A stretch of DNA of 64,000 nt, taken from assembly GCF_039888675.1 (NCBI RefSeq), contig NZ_JBDQQR010000001.1, forward strand, positions 3,410,001-3,474,000. The letters run 5' to 3'. Positions 1-8,397 of the stretch are shown in pieces. The DNA is from Mesorhizobium sp. CAU 1732. Lineage in GTDB: Bacteria; Pseudomonadota; Alphaproteobacteria; Rhizobiales; Rhizobiaceae. Numbering within the stretch: position 1 is the stretch's first letter; the number at the start of each line of letters is the position of its first letter. A program made the position numbers and the translations under genes. The notes under the pieces are model-generated. The model saw only the letters and a list, made by a program, of their open reading frames with translations. It did not search any database and had not been told where the DNA came from.

Positions 1-530
1 GCGACGAAGAGGCCGATCAGCAGGCTGATCATGCCCTTGACGGGCGACTGCGCGCCGAGAAACACGGCGCATGTCAGGCCCAGCAGGGCCATCCAGAAAT
101 ACTCCTGCGAGGAGAAGCTGAGCGCCACTTCTGCCAGCGCGGGCGCGGCGAAAATCAGTACAAACGTGCCGAAGAGACCACCGATGGCCGAGAACAGCAC
201 GCAGGCGCCCAGGACCGTTTCGGCCTCGCCCTTGCGGGTCATCGCGTAGGCTTCATTCGCATAGGCGGCGGAGGCCGGAGTGCCGGGGATACGCAACAGC
301 GCTCCGGGAATGTCACCTGCGAAAATCGCCATGGCGGCGCATGTCACCATCGCACCGACCGCCGGTATCGGGTCCATGAAGAAGGTGAGCGGCACCAGAA
401 GCGCGGTCGCCATCGTGGCGGTAAGGCCTGGAATCGCGCCGACGAGAAGGCCGAACAGCGCAGCCGACGCGACCGTCAGGATCACCGGCCAGGTCGCCAC
501 GAGTTGGAATGCTTGGAAAATTGCGTCCAT
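1..530 (-). CDS. tctA: TctA-family tricarboxylate transporter permease (partial)
   Basis: This is the large membrane subunit of a tripartite tricarboxylate transporter, which imports organic acids using a periplasmic binding protein. Reading the minus strand from ATG at 528-530 gives a hydrophobic protein beginning MDAIFQAFQLVATWPV with the family motif GLLVGAIPGL near residue 30 and the conserved stretch GDIPGALLRIPGTP. The 3' end lies beyond base 1, so about 176 of the usual ~500 residues are present. It follows tctB with an 11-bp gap and belongs to the tctC-tctB-tctA operon. Family assignment is secure; the substrate is unknown. Confidence 0.9.
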   Translation of the reverse strand, partial: MDAIFQAFQLVATWPVILTVASAALFGLLVGAIPGLTATMATALLVPLTFFMDPIPAVGAMVTCAAMAIFAGDIPGALLRIPGTPASAAYANEAYAMTRKGEAETVLGACVLFSAIGGLFGTFVLIFAAPALAEVALSFSSQEYFWMALLGLTCAVFLGAQSPVKGMISLLIGLFV

Positions 531-541
531 GGCTGCGCCTC

Positions 542-1012
542 CTACCAGGGCATTCGCGGCATGACCCCGAAAGGCAGCGGCACGAGGAGCAAGGTGCGAA
601 AGATGTAGTCGGTCAGAAGGGTGGCGCCGATGGCGAAGGCGATCGACTTCCACCACGAGACGCCCAGGAGCCTGAATAGTATGAGGAGGATCGCCGTCGA
701 TGTCGGGATGAAGCCGACCGGCCGCGCCAGCACGATATAGGCGATGACGCAGAGGATCGTGATGAGCACGGCCGTCAGCGCGCCGGGCTTGCGCGTCCAC
801 TCGGTGCGCATGACCAGCGGTGTCGGGCTCGCGCGAAATCCTGAAACGAGCAGGACGATCGCGCAGACGACGAAACCGCCCGAGATCAGAAGGGGAAAGG
901 TCGCCGCGCCATAGCGCTGGCCTGGAATCGCGGGAAATCCATATGCGTAAACTCCCATCGCCAGGCCCAGCATGAGCAGGATGGCGCCGAGCATCGTGTC
1001 GCTTAGTCTCAT
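542..1012 (-). CDS. tctB: TctB-family small membrane subunit
   Basis: This 156-aa protein is the small membrane subunit of the tripartite tricarboxylate transporter. It has four evident hydrophobic segments (about residues 8-25, 40-60, 77-97 and 105-145), as expected for TctB, and the typical PAIPGQRYGAATFP stretch after the first helix. The ATG at 1010-1012 follows an AGGAC ribosome site. It sits between tctC and tctA in the same orientation. Sequence similarity in this family is low, so the call rests on topology plus position. Confidence 0.85.
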   Translation of the reverse strand: MRLSDTMLGAILLMLGLAMGVYAYGFPAIPGQRYGAATFPLLISGGFVVCAIVLLVSGFRASPTPLVMRTEWTRKPGALTAVLITILCVIAYIVLARPVGFIPTSTAILLILFRLLGVSWWKSIAFAIGATLLTDYIFRTLLLVPLPFGVMPRMPW

Positions 1013-1063
1013 CAGGTCCTACCATCGCCGCAGGTGATCTGCGGGTTCGAAGCGAATGCGGGT

Positions 1064-1089
1064 GGACCGCCCGGATATCCGGGCAGTCC
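1064..1089 (-). other. Palindromic hairpin between tctC and tctB
   Basis: An inverted repeat with a perfect 16-bp core, GCCCGGATATCCGGGC at 1069-1084, extends by four more pairs after one mismatch. It lies 15 bp beyond the tctC stop and 52 bp before tctB, with no T-run. Such hairpins often protect the mRNA of a binding-protein gene so that it is made in excess over the membrane subunits; that role is inferred here. Confidence 0.5.
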
Positions 1090-1103
1090 GGTGCCGGAAG
1101 GCC

Positions 1104-2078
1104 TTACTGGGCCAGTCCCACCGCGCGCATCGTGTCGCCGAGCGACTTGTCGACTTCACCCATGAAGGTCCCGAAGTCGGCCCCCGCGGCCCAACGGATG
1201 CCGAAGCCCTGTGCGCCCATGAACTCCTTGTACTCGTCACTGTTGTAGACGGTCTCGAGCGCCTCGATCAGGCGAGCGGAGACGTCTTCCGGCATGCCTT
1301 GCGGGCCCACGATGCCGCGCCATGCGCCGATCTTCCAGTCGGAGCCGATCGCTTCGGAAAGTGTCGGGACATCGGGAAACAGAGCGGCGCGCTCGGCCCC
1401 CATCAGGCCCAGCGACTTGACGCGACCCGCGTCGATCAGCCCACGCGCTTCCACGAGAGAGCAAGGCACCAGGTTGACGCCGCCGGCCATCATGTCCTGA
1501 AGACCGGACGCCGCGCCTTCGCTCGGCACCCACGGCACTTTGGCGGGATCGATACCGCGATCGTTGAGGAGACCCGCGATGGCGAGATGCCAGATGCCGC
1601 CCTGCCCCGTACCGGAGGCGCGGAACGTGCCTGCCGGCGACGCCTCGATCGCCGCAAGAAGCGATTCCAGCGTGTCATATTCGGAATCTGCCAGAACCTG
1701 GACGCCCGCCGCATCCTCGTTCATCAGCGCCAGCGGCGTATAATTCTCCCATGTCAGTTCCGTCAGGCCCTGCCAGTGCATCATGCCGATTTCCACGGTC
1801 GCGATGCCGATCGTGTAGCCATCGGGCTCGGCTTCGGCGATGGCCGAGTGTCCGACAACGCCGGAGCCGCCGGTCCGGTTGGTGACGCTCACCGGCTGCC
1901 CGAGCACGCGTTCGAGCCCCGCGCCGATGATCCGCGCGGTCGCGTCCGTGCCGCCACCCGCGCCCCAGGGCACGATCAACGAAATTGGCCTGTCCGGATA
2001 CTGTGCCGAAGCCTGAGGTGCGAAGGATGCGGAAAGCGCAAGCGCCGCCCCGAATGCCAAAACTGCTCGTCTGATCAT
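1104..2078 (-). CDS. tctC: TctC/Bug-family periplasmic substrate-binding protein
   Basis: This is the extracytoplasmic solute receptor of the tripartite tricarboxylate transporter. The ATG at 2076-2078 is chosen because GGGAGGAA lies just upstream and the product then starts with a clean signal peptide (MIRRAVLAFGAALALSASF, cleavage after ASA). The mature part begins with the Bug hallmark YPDRPISLIVPWGAGGGTD, and the second family loop (GTGQGGIWHLA) is present. The length is 324 aa, normal for the family. An upstream in-frame ATG (2142-2144) would add 22 non-signal residues and is rejected. The ligand cannot be predicted. Confidence 0.93.
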   Translation of the reverse strand: MIRRAVLAFGAALALSASFAPQASAQYPDRPISLIVPWGAGGGTDATARIIGAGLERVLGQPVSVTNRTGGSGVVGHSAIAEAEPDGYTIGIATVEIGMMHWQGLTELTWENYTPLALMNEDAAGVQVLADSEYDTLESLLAAIEASPAGTFRASGTGQGGIWHLAIAGLLNDRGIDPAKVPWVPSEGAASGLQDMMAGGVNLVPCSLVEARGLIDAGRVKSLGLMGAERAALFPDVPTLSEAIGSDWKIGAWRGIVGPQGMPEDVSARLIEALETVYNSDEYKEFMGAQGFGIRWAAGADFGTFMGEVDKSLGDTMRAVGLAQ

Positions 2079-2146
2079 GGTATTCCTCCCAGAATGTTCG
2101 ATGTCATGTTGTGCGAAACCCGGACGTATTTCCGGGCGCCGCACGC

Positions 2147-3157
2147 CTAGGCAGTTGCTCCTTCAATCAGTTCGAATGGAACGTCTACGACGGCGGGCGG
2201 GCCATCCTCCATGACCAGCCGCGCGCCAATTTCTCCGATTTCCTCGCGCGGCGTCCTGACCGTCGTCAGGGGCTGCGGCGCGAACCGTCCGATGTCGAGG
2301 CCGTTGAAACCCATGATGCCGAGTTGCGACGGGACCGAAATTCCATGTGCAAAGCAGTGAAACAGCCCGCCGACCGCGAAATCGTCATTCGAAAAGTACA
2401 CGGCATCAAGGTGGCGATTGCGCGCGAGCATGCGTTCGAGGGCCGCGCGCCCCGATTCCGTCGATGACGTGCTTTCGATCAGCTCCATGTCGGCCAGGTC
2501 GATACCCGCTTCGGCCAGCACGGTGCGGAAACCCTCGAGCCGCTTGGCGGAGCGCGGGTCGGCCAACGGGTGCGGACCGACATAGCCAATGCTGCGATAC
2601 CCGCGCGAAAGCAGGTGACGCGCGCTGACCGCGCCTGCCTCACGCTGCGAGAATCCCACCACCAGATCGATCCCCTCGCCATCGGTGTCGAGAAGCTCGG
2701 CGACGCGCACGCCGCTTCCCTTCAACATCGCGCGGGTGCGATCCGTATGTTCGAGACCTGCCACGAGAAACGCCGCCGGCCGCCAGGCGAGCATTGATTC
2801 GATCAGGGCCTGCTCGCGTTCCAGCGAATAGTCGCTGACCGCGATGACGGTCTGGAAGCCGGTCGGGTCGAGGGTCACCGCAGCGCCGCTCAGAAGATCG
2901 GGAAAGACGATGTTATGCAGCGAGGGGATCACGATCCCGACGAGGTTCGATCCCGACGAGGCCAACGCGCCGGCGATCCGGTTTGGCACGTAGCCGAGTT
3001 CCTCGACCACCGTCATGACACGGTCGCGGGTAGCTTTGGAAAACGAACCGTGCTTCCGCAAAACCCGCGACACGGTGCTCATCCCAAGACCGGTGGCTTC
3101 GCTTACATCCCGAAGCGTAATCGCATTTTTTCGCTTGAATTCGTTGGCCACGTGCAT
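2147..3157 (-). CDS. LacI-family transcriptional regulator
   Basis: This is a 336-aa repressor-type protein. The N-terminal LacI helix-turn-helix is clear (ITLRDVSEATGLGMSTVSRVLR, hinge NRIAGALASS), followed by a periplasmic-binding-like sensor domain of the GntR/PurR type (GIVIPSLHNIVFPDLLSG; C-terminal LTTVRTPREEIG). ATG 3155-3157 is preferred because GGGGAGG lies 11 bp upstream; a GTG four codons earlier is too close to it. The gene lies between the sarcosine oxidase genes and tctC, all on one strand, so it probably controls one or both. An 18-bp palindrome lies 47 bp upstream of its start. Confidence 0.92.
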   Translation of the reverse strand: MHVANEFKRKNAITLRDVSEATGLGMSTVSRVLRKHGSFSKATRDRVMTVVEELGYVPNRIAGALASSGSNLVGIVIPSLHNIVFPDLLSGAAVTLDPTGFQTVIAVSDYSLEREQALIESMLAWRPAAFLVAGLEHTDRTRAMLKGSGVRVAELLDTDGEGIDLVVGFSQREAGAVSARHLLSRGYRSIGYVGPHPLADPRSAKRLEGFRTVLAEAGIDLADMELIESTSSTESGRAALERMLARNRHLDAVYFSNDDFAVGGLFHCFAHGISVPSQLGIMGFNGLDIGRFAPQPLTTVRTPREEIGEIGARLVMEDGPPAVVDVPFELIEGATA

Positions 3158-3203
3158 GCCTTGCGGCACCTCCCCTGCGCACTTCGGGAGAACGGTAACT
3201 CAT

Positions 3204-3221
3204 TTTGGCAGCGCTGCCAAA
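3204..3221. promoter_or_regulatory. Palindromic LacI-type operator
   Basis: TTTGGCAGCGCTGCCAAA is a perfect 18-bp palindrome with the central CG typical of LacI/GalR-family operators. It lies just upstream of the LacI-family gene and downstream of soxG, so autoregulation is the simplest reading. No second exact copy was seen near soxB or tctC. Confidence 0.72.
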
Positions 3222-3293
3222 CCTGCCTTTGATTATTTTCGCAACCGTTGGACAGGCGACACCTACGAAATTCGCTTTGGTCAACCAGCCGGA

Positions 3294-3830
3294 TCAAGCG
3301 CCTTGCAGCCACGTCCAGATGTACGCCGCGAGCGGGCTCTCCACGTGCAGCCGGGCCGTGCGGGGGGCGGTTCGATAGAGCATCGCAGGCACACCGGCAA
3401 AGAGAAGCGCGGCAGAGGGGCTCCCCGCCTCGACATCTGCGGCGGTGGCTTCGCACACCACCTGCTGCATGGCGTCGCCGGAAATCTCGAATACCGCATA
3501 GGCATCGTCGCATGGGGTTGCGACGAACCCCGCCTCGTTCCAGCCGGGCTCGACCTCAAGCGTTTCGGGCGTGACGAGAAGCCCCCGATCGCGCGCGATA
3601 CGGATCACCACGCGATCCGTATCCGTCAATCCCCAGAGCCCCACCTGGGCACCGCCCGGCACCAGGCAATCGAGCGCCATCTGCACGTCGCCGGACACCA
3701 GCGTCTGGCCGAGACCATGGAGCCGGCGCGCCGACCAGCCGTCGTGTTCGATCTGCGCGGACGCCCAGTCCGGGACGGCGGACCAGAACCGCCCCCGGTC
3801 GCGCATCGTTTCTGCCACACGGTCAGCCAT
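3294..3830 (-). CDS. soxG: Sarcosine oxidase gamma subunit
   Basis: This 178-aa protein is the small gamma subunit of heterotetrameric sarcosine oxidase (SoxBDAG), which oxidatively demethylates sarcosine to glycine and passes the one-carbon unit to tetrahydrofolate. The start MADRVAETMRDRG (ATG 3828-3830) overlaps the soxA stop by 8 bp, showing translational coupling; a longer reading frame would run 22 codons into soxA. The sequence has the SoxG layout, with a weak N-terminus and a GcvT-like C-terminal half ending SPLAAYIWTWLQGA. It is the last gene of the sox operon. Confidence 0.88.
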   Translation of the reverse strand: MADRVAETMRDRGRFWSAVPDWASAQIEHDGWSARRLHGLGQTLVSGDVQMALDCLVPGGAQVGLWGLTDTDRVVIRIARDRGLLVTPETLEVEPGWNEAGFVATPCDDAYAVFEISGDAMQQVVCEATAADVEAGSPSAALLFAGVPAMLYRTAPRTARLHVESPLAAYIWTWLQGA

Positions 3831-6669
3831 TGAGGCGCGCTCCTTCCGGATCGAATGCGCAAGGCACGGTGATGATCGCCCGCCGCGGCTTGCCAAGATG
3901 GACCAGCGAAATCTCTTCGCCCATTCGATCCAATCCGCGTTCTACCAGACCAAGCGCGATGGGACGCCCGAGCGTCGGGCTGTCATAGCTCGACGTAACG
4001 AAACCGAAGGAGCGCCGACGCGCTGCGCTCTCGTCGAGCGCATGCGAGCCCACCGGCAAGGCCGGACCGCCATCCGCGACGGTCAGGCCGACGAATTGCT
4101 GCCGGTCGGCGCGCATCGCATTGTCGGTGAAGAGCGACCGCTTGCCGACATATTCGCCCTGCCGCTTGTCGCGCGGTCCGGTCAGGCCAAGGTCATGAGG
4201 CATCGTCGTGCCGTCCGTGTCCTTGCCCGCGATGATGTATCCCTTCTCCGCGCGCAGCATCAGCAGCGCTTCCGATCCCATCAGCACGGCGTCGAGCGGC
4301 GCGCCCGCCTCCACCATCGCATGCCACAGCGCAGGCGCCCTGGATGACGGCACGGAAATCTCATAGGACCGGTCGCCGGTAAACGATACGCGCGCCACGC
4401 GCGCCGGCGCGCCCTCGAAGGTGCCGGTCGCCAGCGCCATGTGAGGCAAAGCGGCATCGTCGAGATCGACGCCAAGCGAAAGTGCGGCGACAAGGGCTTT
4501 CGCGCGCGGACCACAGGCTGTCAGCGTCGACCAGTGCGGCGTCAAATTGTGCACGAAGCCCCTGGATGAATCGAAGCGATCCTGCCGCCATTCCTCCAGC
4601 CGCAGGACGACGCCCGCGACATGGCCGGACGAGCACGAAACGACGTAATGATCGTCGGCAAGCTTGGAGACGACGCCGTCATCGTAGATCACGCCGCTCT
4701 CGGTCAGCATGAAGCCGTAGCGCGTCCGGCCGGGCTTCAGGGTCGAGATCGTGTTGTACGAATTGTAGTCGACGATCTCTCCCGCCTGCGGCCCGAACAC
4801 CTCGATCTTGCCCAGCGGCGACCCATCGAAGATCGCGACGGTCTCGCGCGCTTGCCGCGCTTCGCGGTCGATCTCAGTGCGGGGATCGCCGGTGCCGAAC
4901 CAGGCCGCCCGCAGCCAGCCGCCATATTCGCGGAACACCGCGCCCACCGCCCGCTGCTCTGTTTCGAGCGCCAGCCGGCGGACCGGATTGAAAAGCTCAC
5001 CGCGCCGCCGTCCCGCCACGACCGTGAACGGCACCGGCACGAAGGGCGGCCGATAGGTGGTCGTGCCGGTCGCCTCGATCGTGCGGCCGGTGATCGCCGC
5101 CATCGCGGCAAGCCCGTTCATGTTCGACGTCTTGCCCTGATCGGTCGCCATGCCGAGCGTCGTGTAGCGCTTCAGATGCTCGACGGAGCGGAAGTTCTCG
5201 CGCGCCGCGAGTGCGACATCCTTCAGCGTCACGTCATTCTGGAAATCGATCCATTGACGTCCCTTTGCATCGGCGCGAGGCCATGCGGGTTTGATCGAGA
5301 AGGGTGTTGCGGCCGAAACCGTCTGCGGCGCATCGCCCTCACCGCCGCCCGCTGCATGCCCCTGAGACAAGGCGGCATCCAGGTCGAGCGCGCCGTTGGC
5401 TGCTCCGGCAACGGCCATGTTCGCCACAGGATCGCCCGGCACGAAAGCCGCGATCGCATCGTCGTAGCGCAGCTTGCCCCTGGCCTGGCAGAAGAGATGA
5501 ACCGTCGGCGTGTAGCCGCCGGAGACGAGCAGGCAGTCTGCGTCGATCCGGCGACCGCTCACCGTCACTGCCTCGACACCCCTAGTGCCATGCACCGCAT
5601 CGATCGTCGCGCTGCGAAGGATTTCGATTCCTGCGCCTGGACTTGCAGCACTTTCCTCGCGCAGATCGGCAAGAACGACAGACGCGCCCGCCGCCACCAG
5701 CGCCTGCGCAACGGCGTAGGCGCGGTCGTTGTTCGTCGCGACGACAATCCGCTTTCCGACGAGAATGTCATACCGTTTCAGATAGGCCAGCGCCGCCTCC
5801 GCAGACATGACGCCCGGCCGATCATTGTCCGGAAACACCAATGGCCGCTCGATTGCGCCGGCGGCGACGACAATCCTGCCCGGCCTGATGCGCCATTGAC
5901 GGTCTGGCGCGCCGTCGCGGCGCTCCCAGCAGCAGACCAGGTCGTGGTCGTAGGTGCCGTAAGCGACCGTCCGTGACAAAACCCGGCCGCCGGCCCGTTC
6001 GATCTCGGCAACCGTCTCGTTTGCCCAGTCCTTTCCGTCCCGGTCGTCGATCTGCGCGTCGCAATGCAACAGCGAACCACCCGGAGAAACCTGATCGTCG
6101 ACGAGGATGACGCGTTTGCCGCCCCAGACCGCCGAGCGCGCGGCAGCAAGTCCGGCCGGCCCCGCTCCCACCACCAGCACGTCGCACCGCGCATTCACGA
6201 TGGCGCTGTCGGCCACGGGTTCGTTTTTCGGGTCGAGCCGGCCGAGCCCCGCCATGGCGCGAATGCGCGGCTCGAATCGATGCCAGTCCGGCCAGAGGAA
6301 CGTCTTGTAGTAGAATCCGGCGGGCAGGAAGGGTGCGAGCCGGTCGATGATTCCAAGTCGGTCCGCATCGGCGGTCGGTTTCGAATTGACCGAGCGGACC
6401 TCCATGCCTTCGACCAGCATCTCTGTCGTCGCACGAAGGTTCGGCGTTGTCCTGCCGTCGAGCCTGACATCGACGATGGCGTTGGGTTCTTCGCTGCCGG
6501 ACCCGAAAATCCCGCGCGGACGGTGATATTTGAAAGAGCGGCCAACCACCCGTACGCCGTTCGCGAGCAAGGCGGATGCGATCGTGTCGCCCTTCCGCCC
6601 CATCATCGTGCGGCCGTCGAAGGTGAAGGAGAGGGGATCGCTTGTGTCGCCGATGCGCGCGCTGGTCAT
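3823..6669 (-). CDS. soxA: Sarcosine oxidase alpha subunit
   Basis: This 948-aa alpha subunit carries an N-terminal ferredoxin-like Fer2_4 domain (VVGRSFKYHRPRGIFG), a dinucleotide-binding fold (DVLVVGAGPAGLAAARSA, about residues 163-180), and a C-terminal GcvT-type folate-binding aminomethyltransferase half (about 560-948) containing the family stretch EKGYIIAGKDTDGTT. Length and domain order match SoxA. Start and stop overlap soxD (ATGA, 4 bp) and soxG (8 bp), so the operon is tightly coupled. The product works in the cytoplasm with SoxB, SoxD and SoxG. Confidence 0.96.
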   Translation of the reverse strand: MTSARIGDTSDPLSFTFDGRTMMGRKGDTIASALLANGVRVVGRSFKYHRPRGIFGSGSEEPNAIVDVRLDGRTTPNLRATTEMLVEGMEVRSVNSKPTADADRLGIIDRLAPFLPAGFYYKTFLWPDWHRFEPRIRAMAGLGRLDPKNEPVADSAIVNARCDVLVVGAGPAGLAAARSAVWGGKRVILVDDQVSPGGSLLHCDAQIDDRDGKDWANETVAEIERAGGRVLSRTVAYGTYDHDLVCCWERRDGAPDRQWRIRPGRIVVAAGAIERPLVFPDNDRPGVMSAEAALAYLKRYDILVGKRIVVATNNDRAYAVAQALVAAGASVVLADLREESAASPGAGIEILRSATIDAVHGTRGVEAVTVSGRRIDADCLLVSGGYTPTVHLFCQARGKLRYDDAIAAFVPGDPVANMAVAGAANGALDLDAALSQGHAAGGGEGDAPQTVSAATPFSIKPAWPRADAKGRQWIDFQNDVTLKDVALAARENFRSVEHLKRYTTLGMATDQGKTSNMNGLAAMAAITGRTIEATGTTTYRPPFVPVPFTVVAGRRRGELFNPVRRLALETEQRAVGAVFREYGGWLRAAWFGTGDPRTEIDREARQARETVAIFDGSPLGKIEVFGPQAGEIVDYNSYNTISTLKPGRTRYGFMLTESGVIYDDGVVSKLADDHYVVSCSSGHVAGVVLRLEEWRQDRFDSSRGFVHNLTPHWSTLTACGPRAKALVAALSLGVDLDDAALPHMALATGTFEGAPARVARVSFTGDRSYEISVPSSRAPALWHAMVEAGAPLDAVLMGSEALLMLRAEKGYIIAGKDTDGTTMPHDLGLTGPRDKRQGEYVGKRSLFTDNAMRADRQQFVGLTVADGGPALPVGSHALDESAARRRSFGFVTSSYDSPTLGRPIALGLVERGLDRMGEEISLVHLGKPRRAIITVPCAFDPEGARLNG

Positions 6670-6932
6670 GCCCCGCCTCCCCGCGCCGCGTTTGATCCAG
6701 TCACGGCATGCGTCACGGTATCCCGCTCCATCACGAAGAATTCACCGCATGTCTGGTGCAGCCAGACTTCGCGCGTCGCGCCGCGTGGATTGACGTTCGT
6801 GACCAGATAGTCGGACCAGGCTTCGGCCGAAACATCCTTCGCCGGTTCTGGCCGCGTCTTGCCGGCCTCGGTGGCGAAGGTGAACTCCGTCTCGTCGCGC
6901 GGACCACAGAAGGGACAGGGGAAAATCTGCAT
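6666..6932 (-). CDS. soxD: Sarcosine oxidase delta subunit
   Basis: This 88-aa zinc-binding delta subunit of sarcosine oxidase contains CPFCG at residues 6-10 and HQTCGEFF near residue 60, giving the Cys-Cys/His-Cys set that binds zinc in known SoxD proteins. The motif WSDYLVTNVNPRG is typical of the family. It lies between soxB (9-bp gap) and soxA (4-bp overlap). Confidence 0.94.
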   Translation of the reverse strand: MQIFPCPFCGPRDETEFTFATEAGKTRPEPAKDVSAEAWSDYLVTNVNPRGATREVWLHQTCGEFFVMERDTVTHAVTGSNAARGGGA

Positions 6933-6941
6933 CTGTCTCTC

Positions 6942-8195
6942 CTAGTGCGCGATGCCGGAGCCGGCGGCTTCATCGATCAGCCGACCCGTCGCGAAACGCT
7001 CGAGGTCGAACGGCCGGCTGATATCGTGATGCTCCCCCTTCGCAATCAGATGCGCCGTCAGCCAGCCGCCGGCCGGGATCGACTTGAAGCCGCCCGTGCC
7101 CCAGCCGCAATTGAGCAGCAGTCCCGCAAGCGGCGACGGCCCGATGATCGGGGATGAATCCGGTACCACATCGACAACGCCCGCCCACTGGCGCAGCATC
7201 TTGAGCTGGCCGAAGGACGGGAACATCTCGAGCATGCCGGACAGGATCGCCTGCTGCACCGGAGGATTTCCGCGCTGCGCGTAGGACGGCACGCGATCGA
7301 TACCGCCGCCGACCACGATCTCTCCCTTGTCCGACTGAAACAGATAGGTGCCCGTGCCGAGATAGAGCACGACCGTATCGAGGCACGGTTTGACCGGTTC
7401 GGAGACCATCGCCTGAAGCGAATAAGAACGGATCGGCAGTTGGAACCCCGCCTTTGCAGCCAGCACGCCCGAATGCCCCGCGACGCAGAGTGCGGTGTGA
7501 TCGGCGCGGATCGCCCCTTGCGACGTCTCGACACCCACGCACCGGCCATTTTCGACGATGAAGCCGGCGACTTCGCAATTCTGGATGATATCGACGCCTG
7601 CCGCATCGGCTGCGCGCGCATAACCCCACGCGACCGCATCGTGACGCGCGACGCCCGCCCGTCCCTGCCAAACGCCCCCGAAGATCGGATAGCGCGCTTC
7701 CGGCGACTGGTTGAGCAGCGGCGCCTTCTCGATCACGCCCTCGCGTGACAAAAGCTCCGCATCGGTGCCGTTGATCTGCATCGCGTTCACGATGCGCGCG
7801 GCGATCTCCATCTCCGCGTCGGAATGCGACACCGTGACCACGCCGCGCTGCGACAGCATGATGTTGTAGTTCAGCTCCCGCGACAGGCCTTCATAGAGCT
7901 TGAGCGCGAAATCGTAGAGCGCCACGCTCTCCGGATAAAAATAGTTGGATCGGATCGTCGTGGTGTTGCGGCCGGTATTGCCGCCCCCCAGCCAGCCCTT
8001 TTCGATGACCGCGACATTGGTGATGCCATGGTTCTTGGCGAGGTAGTACGCGGTCGCAAGCCCCTGCCCGCCGCCGCCGACGATGATGACGTCGTAGCGC
8101 GCCTTCGGCGTCGGCGTACGCCAGGCGGGCTGCCAGCCCGAATGGCCGCGAAGCCCCTCGCGGAAAAGTCCGAATGCCGAATATCGTTTCGTCAC
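6942..8195 (-). CDS. soxB: Sarcosine oxidase beta subunit
   Basis: This FAD/FMN-containing dehydrogenase subunit starts at the GTG of 8193-8195, which gives TKRYSAFGLFREGLRG, the usual SoxB N-terminus, and a family-typical length of 417 aa. A GAGG site lies upstream. The Rossmann motif DVIIVGGGGQGLATAYYL is at residues 35-52, followed by KGWLGGGNTGRNTT. The ARHDAVAWG stretch near residue 185 holds the His expected for covalent flavin. Longer in-frame starts reach into the divergent promoter region and are not supported. First gene of the sox operon. Confidence 0.95.
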   Translation of the reverse strand: MTKRYSAFGLFREGLRGHSGWQPAWRTPTPKARYDVIIVGGGGQGLATAYYLAKNHGITNVAVIEKGWLGGGNTGRNTTTIRSNYFYPESVALYDFALKLYEGLSRELNYNIMLSQRGVVTVSHSDAEMEIAARIVNAMQINGTDAELLSREGVIEKAPLLNQSPEARYPIFGGVWQGRAGVARHDAVAWGYARAADAAGVDIIQNCEVAGFIVENGRCVGVETSQGAIRADHTALCVAGHSGVLAAKAGFQLPIRSYSLQAMVSEPVKPCLDTVVLYLGTGTYLFQSDKGEIVVGGGIDRVPSYAQRGNPPVQQAILSGMLEMFPSFGQLKMLRQWAGVVDVVPDSSPIIGPSPLAGLLLNCGWGTGGFKSIPAGGWLTAHLIAKGEHHDISRPFDLERFATGRLIDEAAGSGIAH

Positions 8196-8397
8196 GCCTG
8201 CCCAGCCTCGCGTCAATGTCACTACCGGTCTACACGGGCTGGCTTGCGAAGCACAATCACGCATGCGACCTCCGTTGCAACCCAGGCGAAATTCTTCGCA
8301 TGGTTCGGCGTTCTTCGCATGTGCAACGATCCGCCAAGCCTGTTGCGCCGCGCGCGATTTTGAGGCTTTGTGGCGCCGAATTTCGGAGGCTGAATCC
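8196..8397. promoter_or_regulatory. Divergent promoter region, sox operon and aminotransferase-kynU
   Basis: These 202 bp separate the divergent soxB and aminotransferase genes. They contain a repeated TTCTTCGCATG (about 8292-8324) within a segment bounded by GTTGCA and TGCAAC, which could be a regulator site. No clear -35/-10 pair was identified. Confidence 0.4.

Noticed and set aside
1056..2150. Long open frame on the plus strand opposite tctC (364 codons)
   Set aside because: It is the antisense of tctC in high-GC DNA, with Arg/Ala/His-rich composition and no ribosome site.
4621..5976. 451-codon plus-strand frame opposite soxA
   Set aside because: A shadow frame; soxA matches its family throughout.
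8287..8330. Tandem TTCTTCGCATG repeats as a LexA or LacI site
   Set aside because: Spacing does not fit either motif, so it is only noted within the divergent promoter region.
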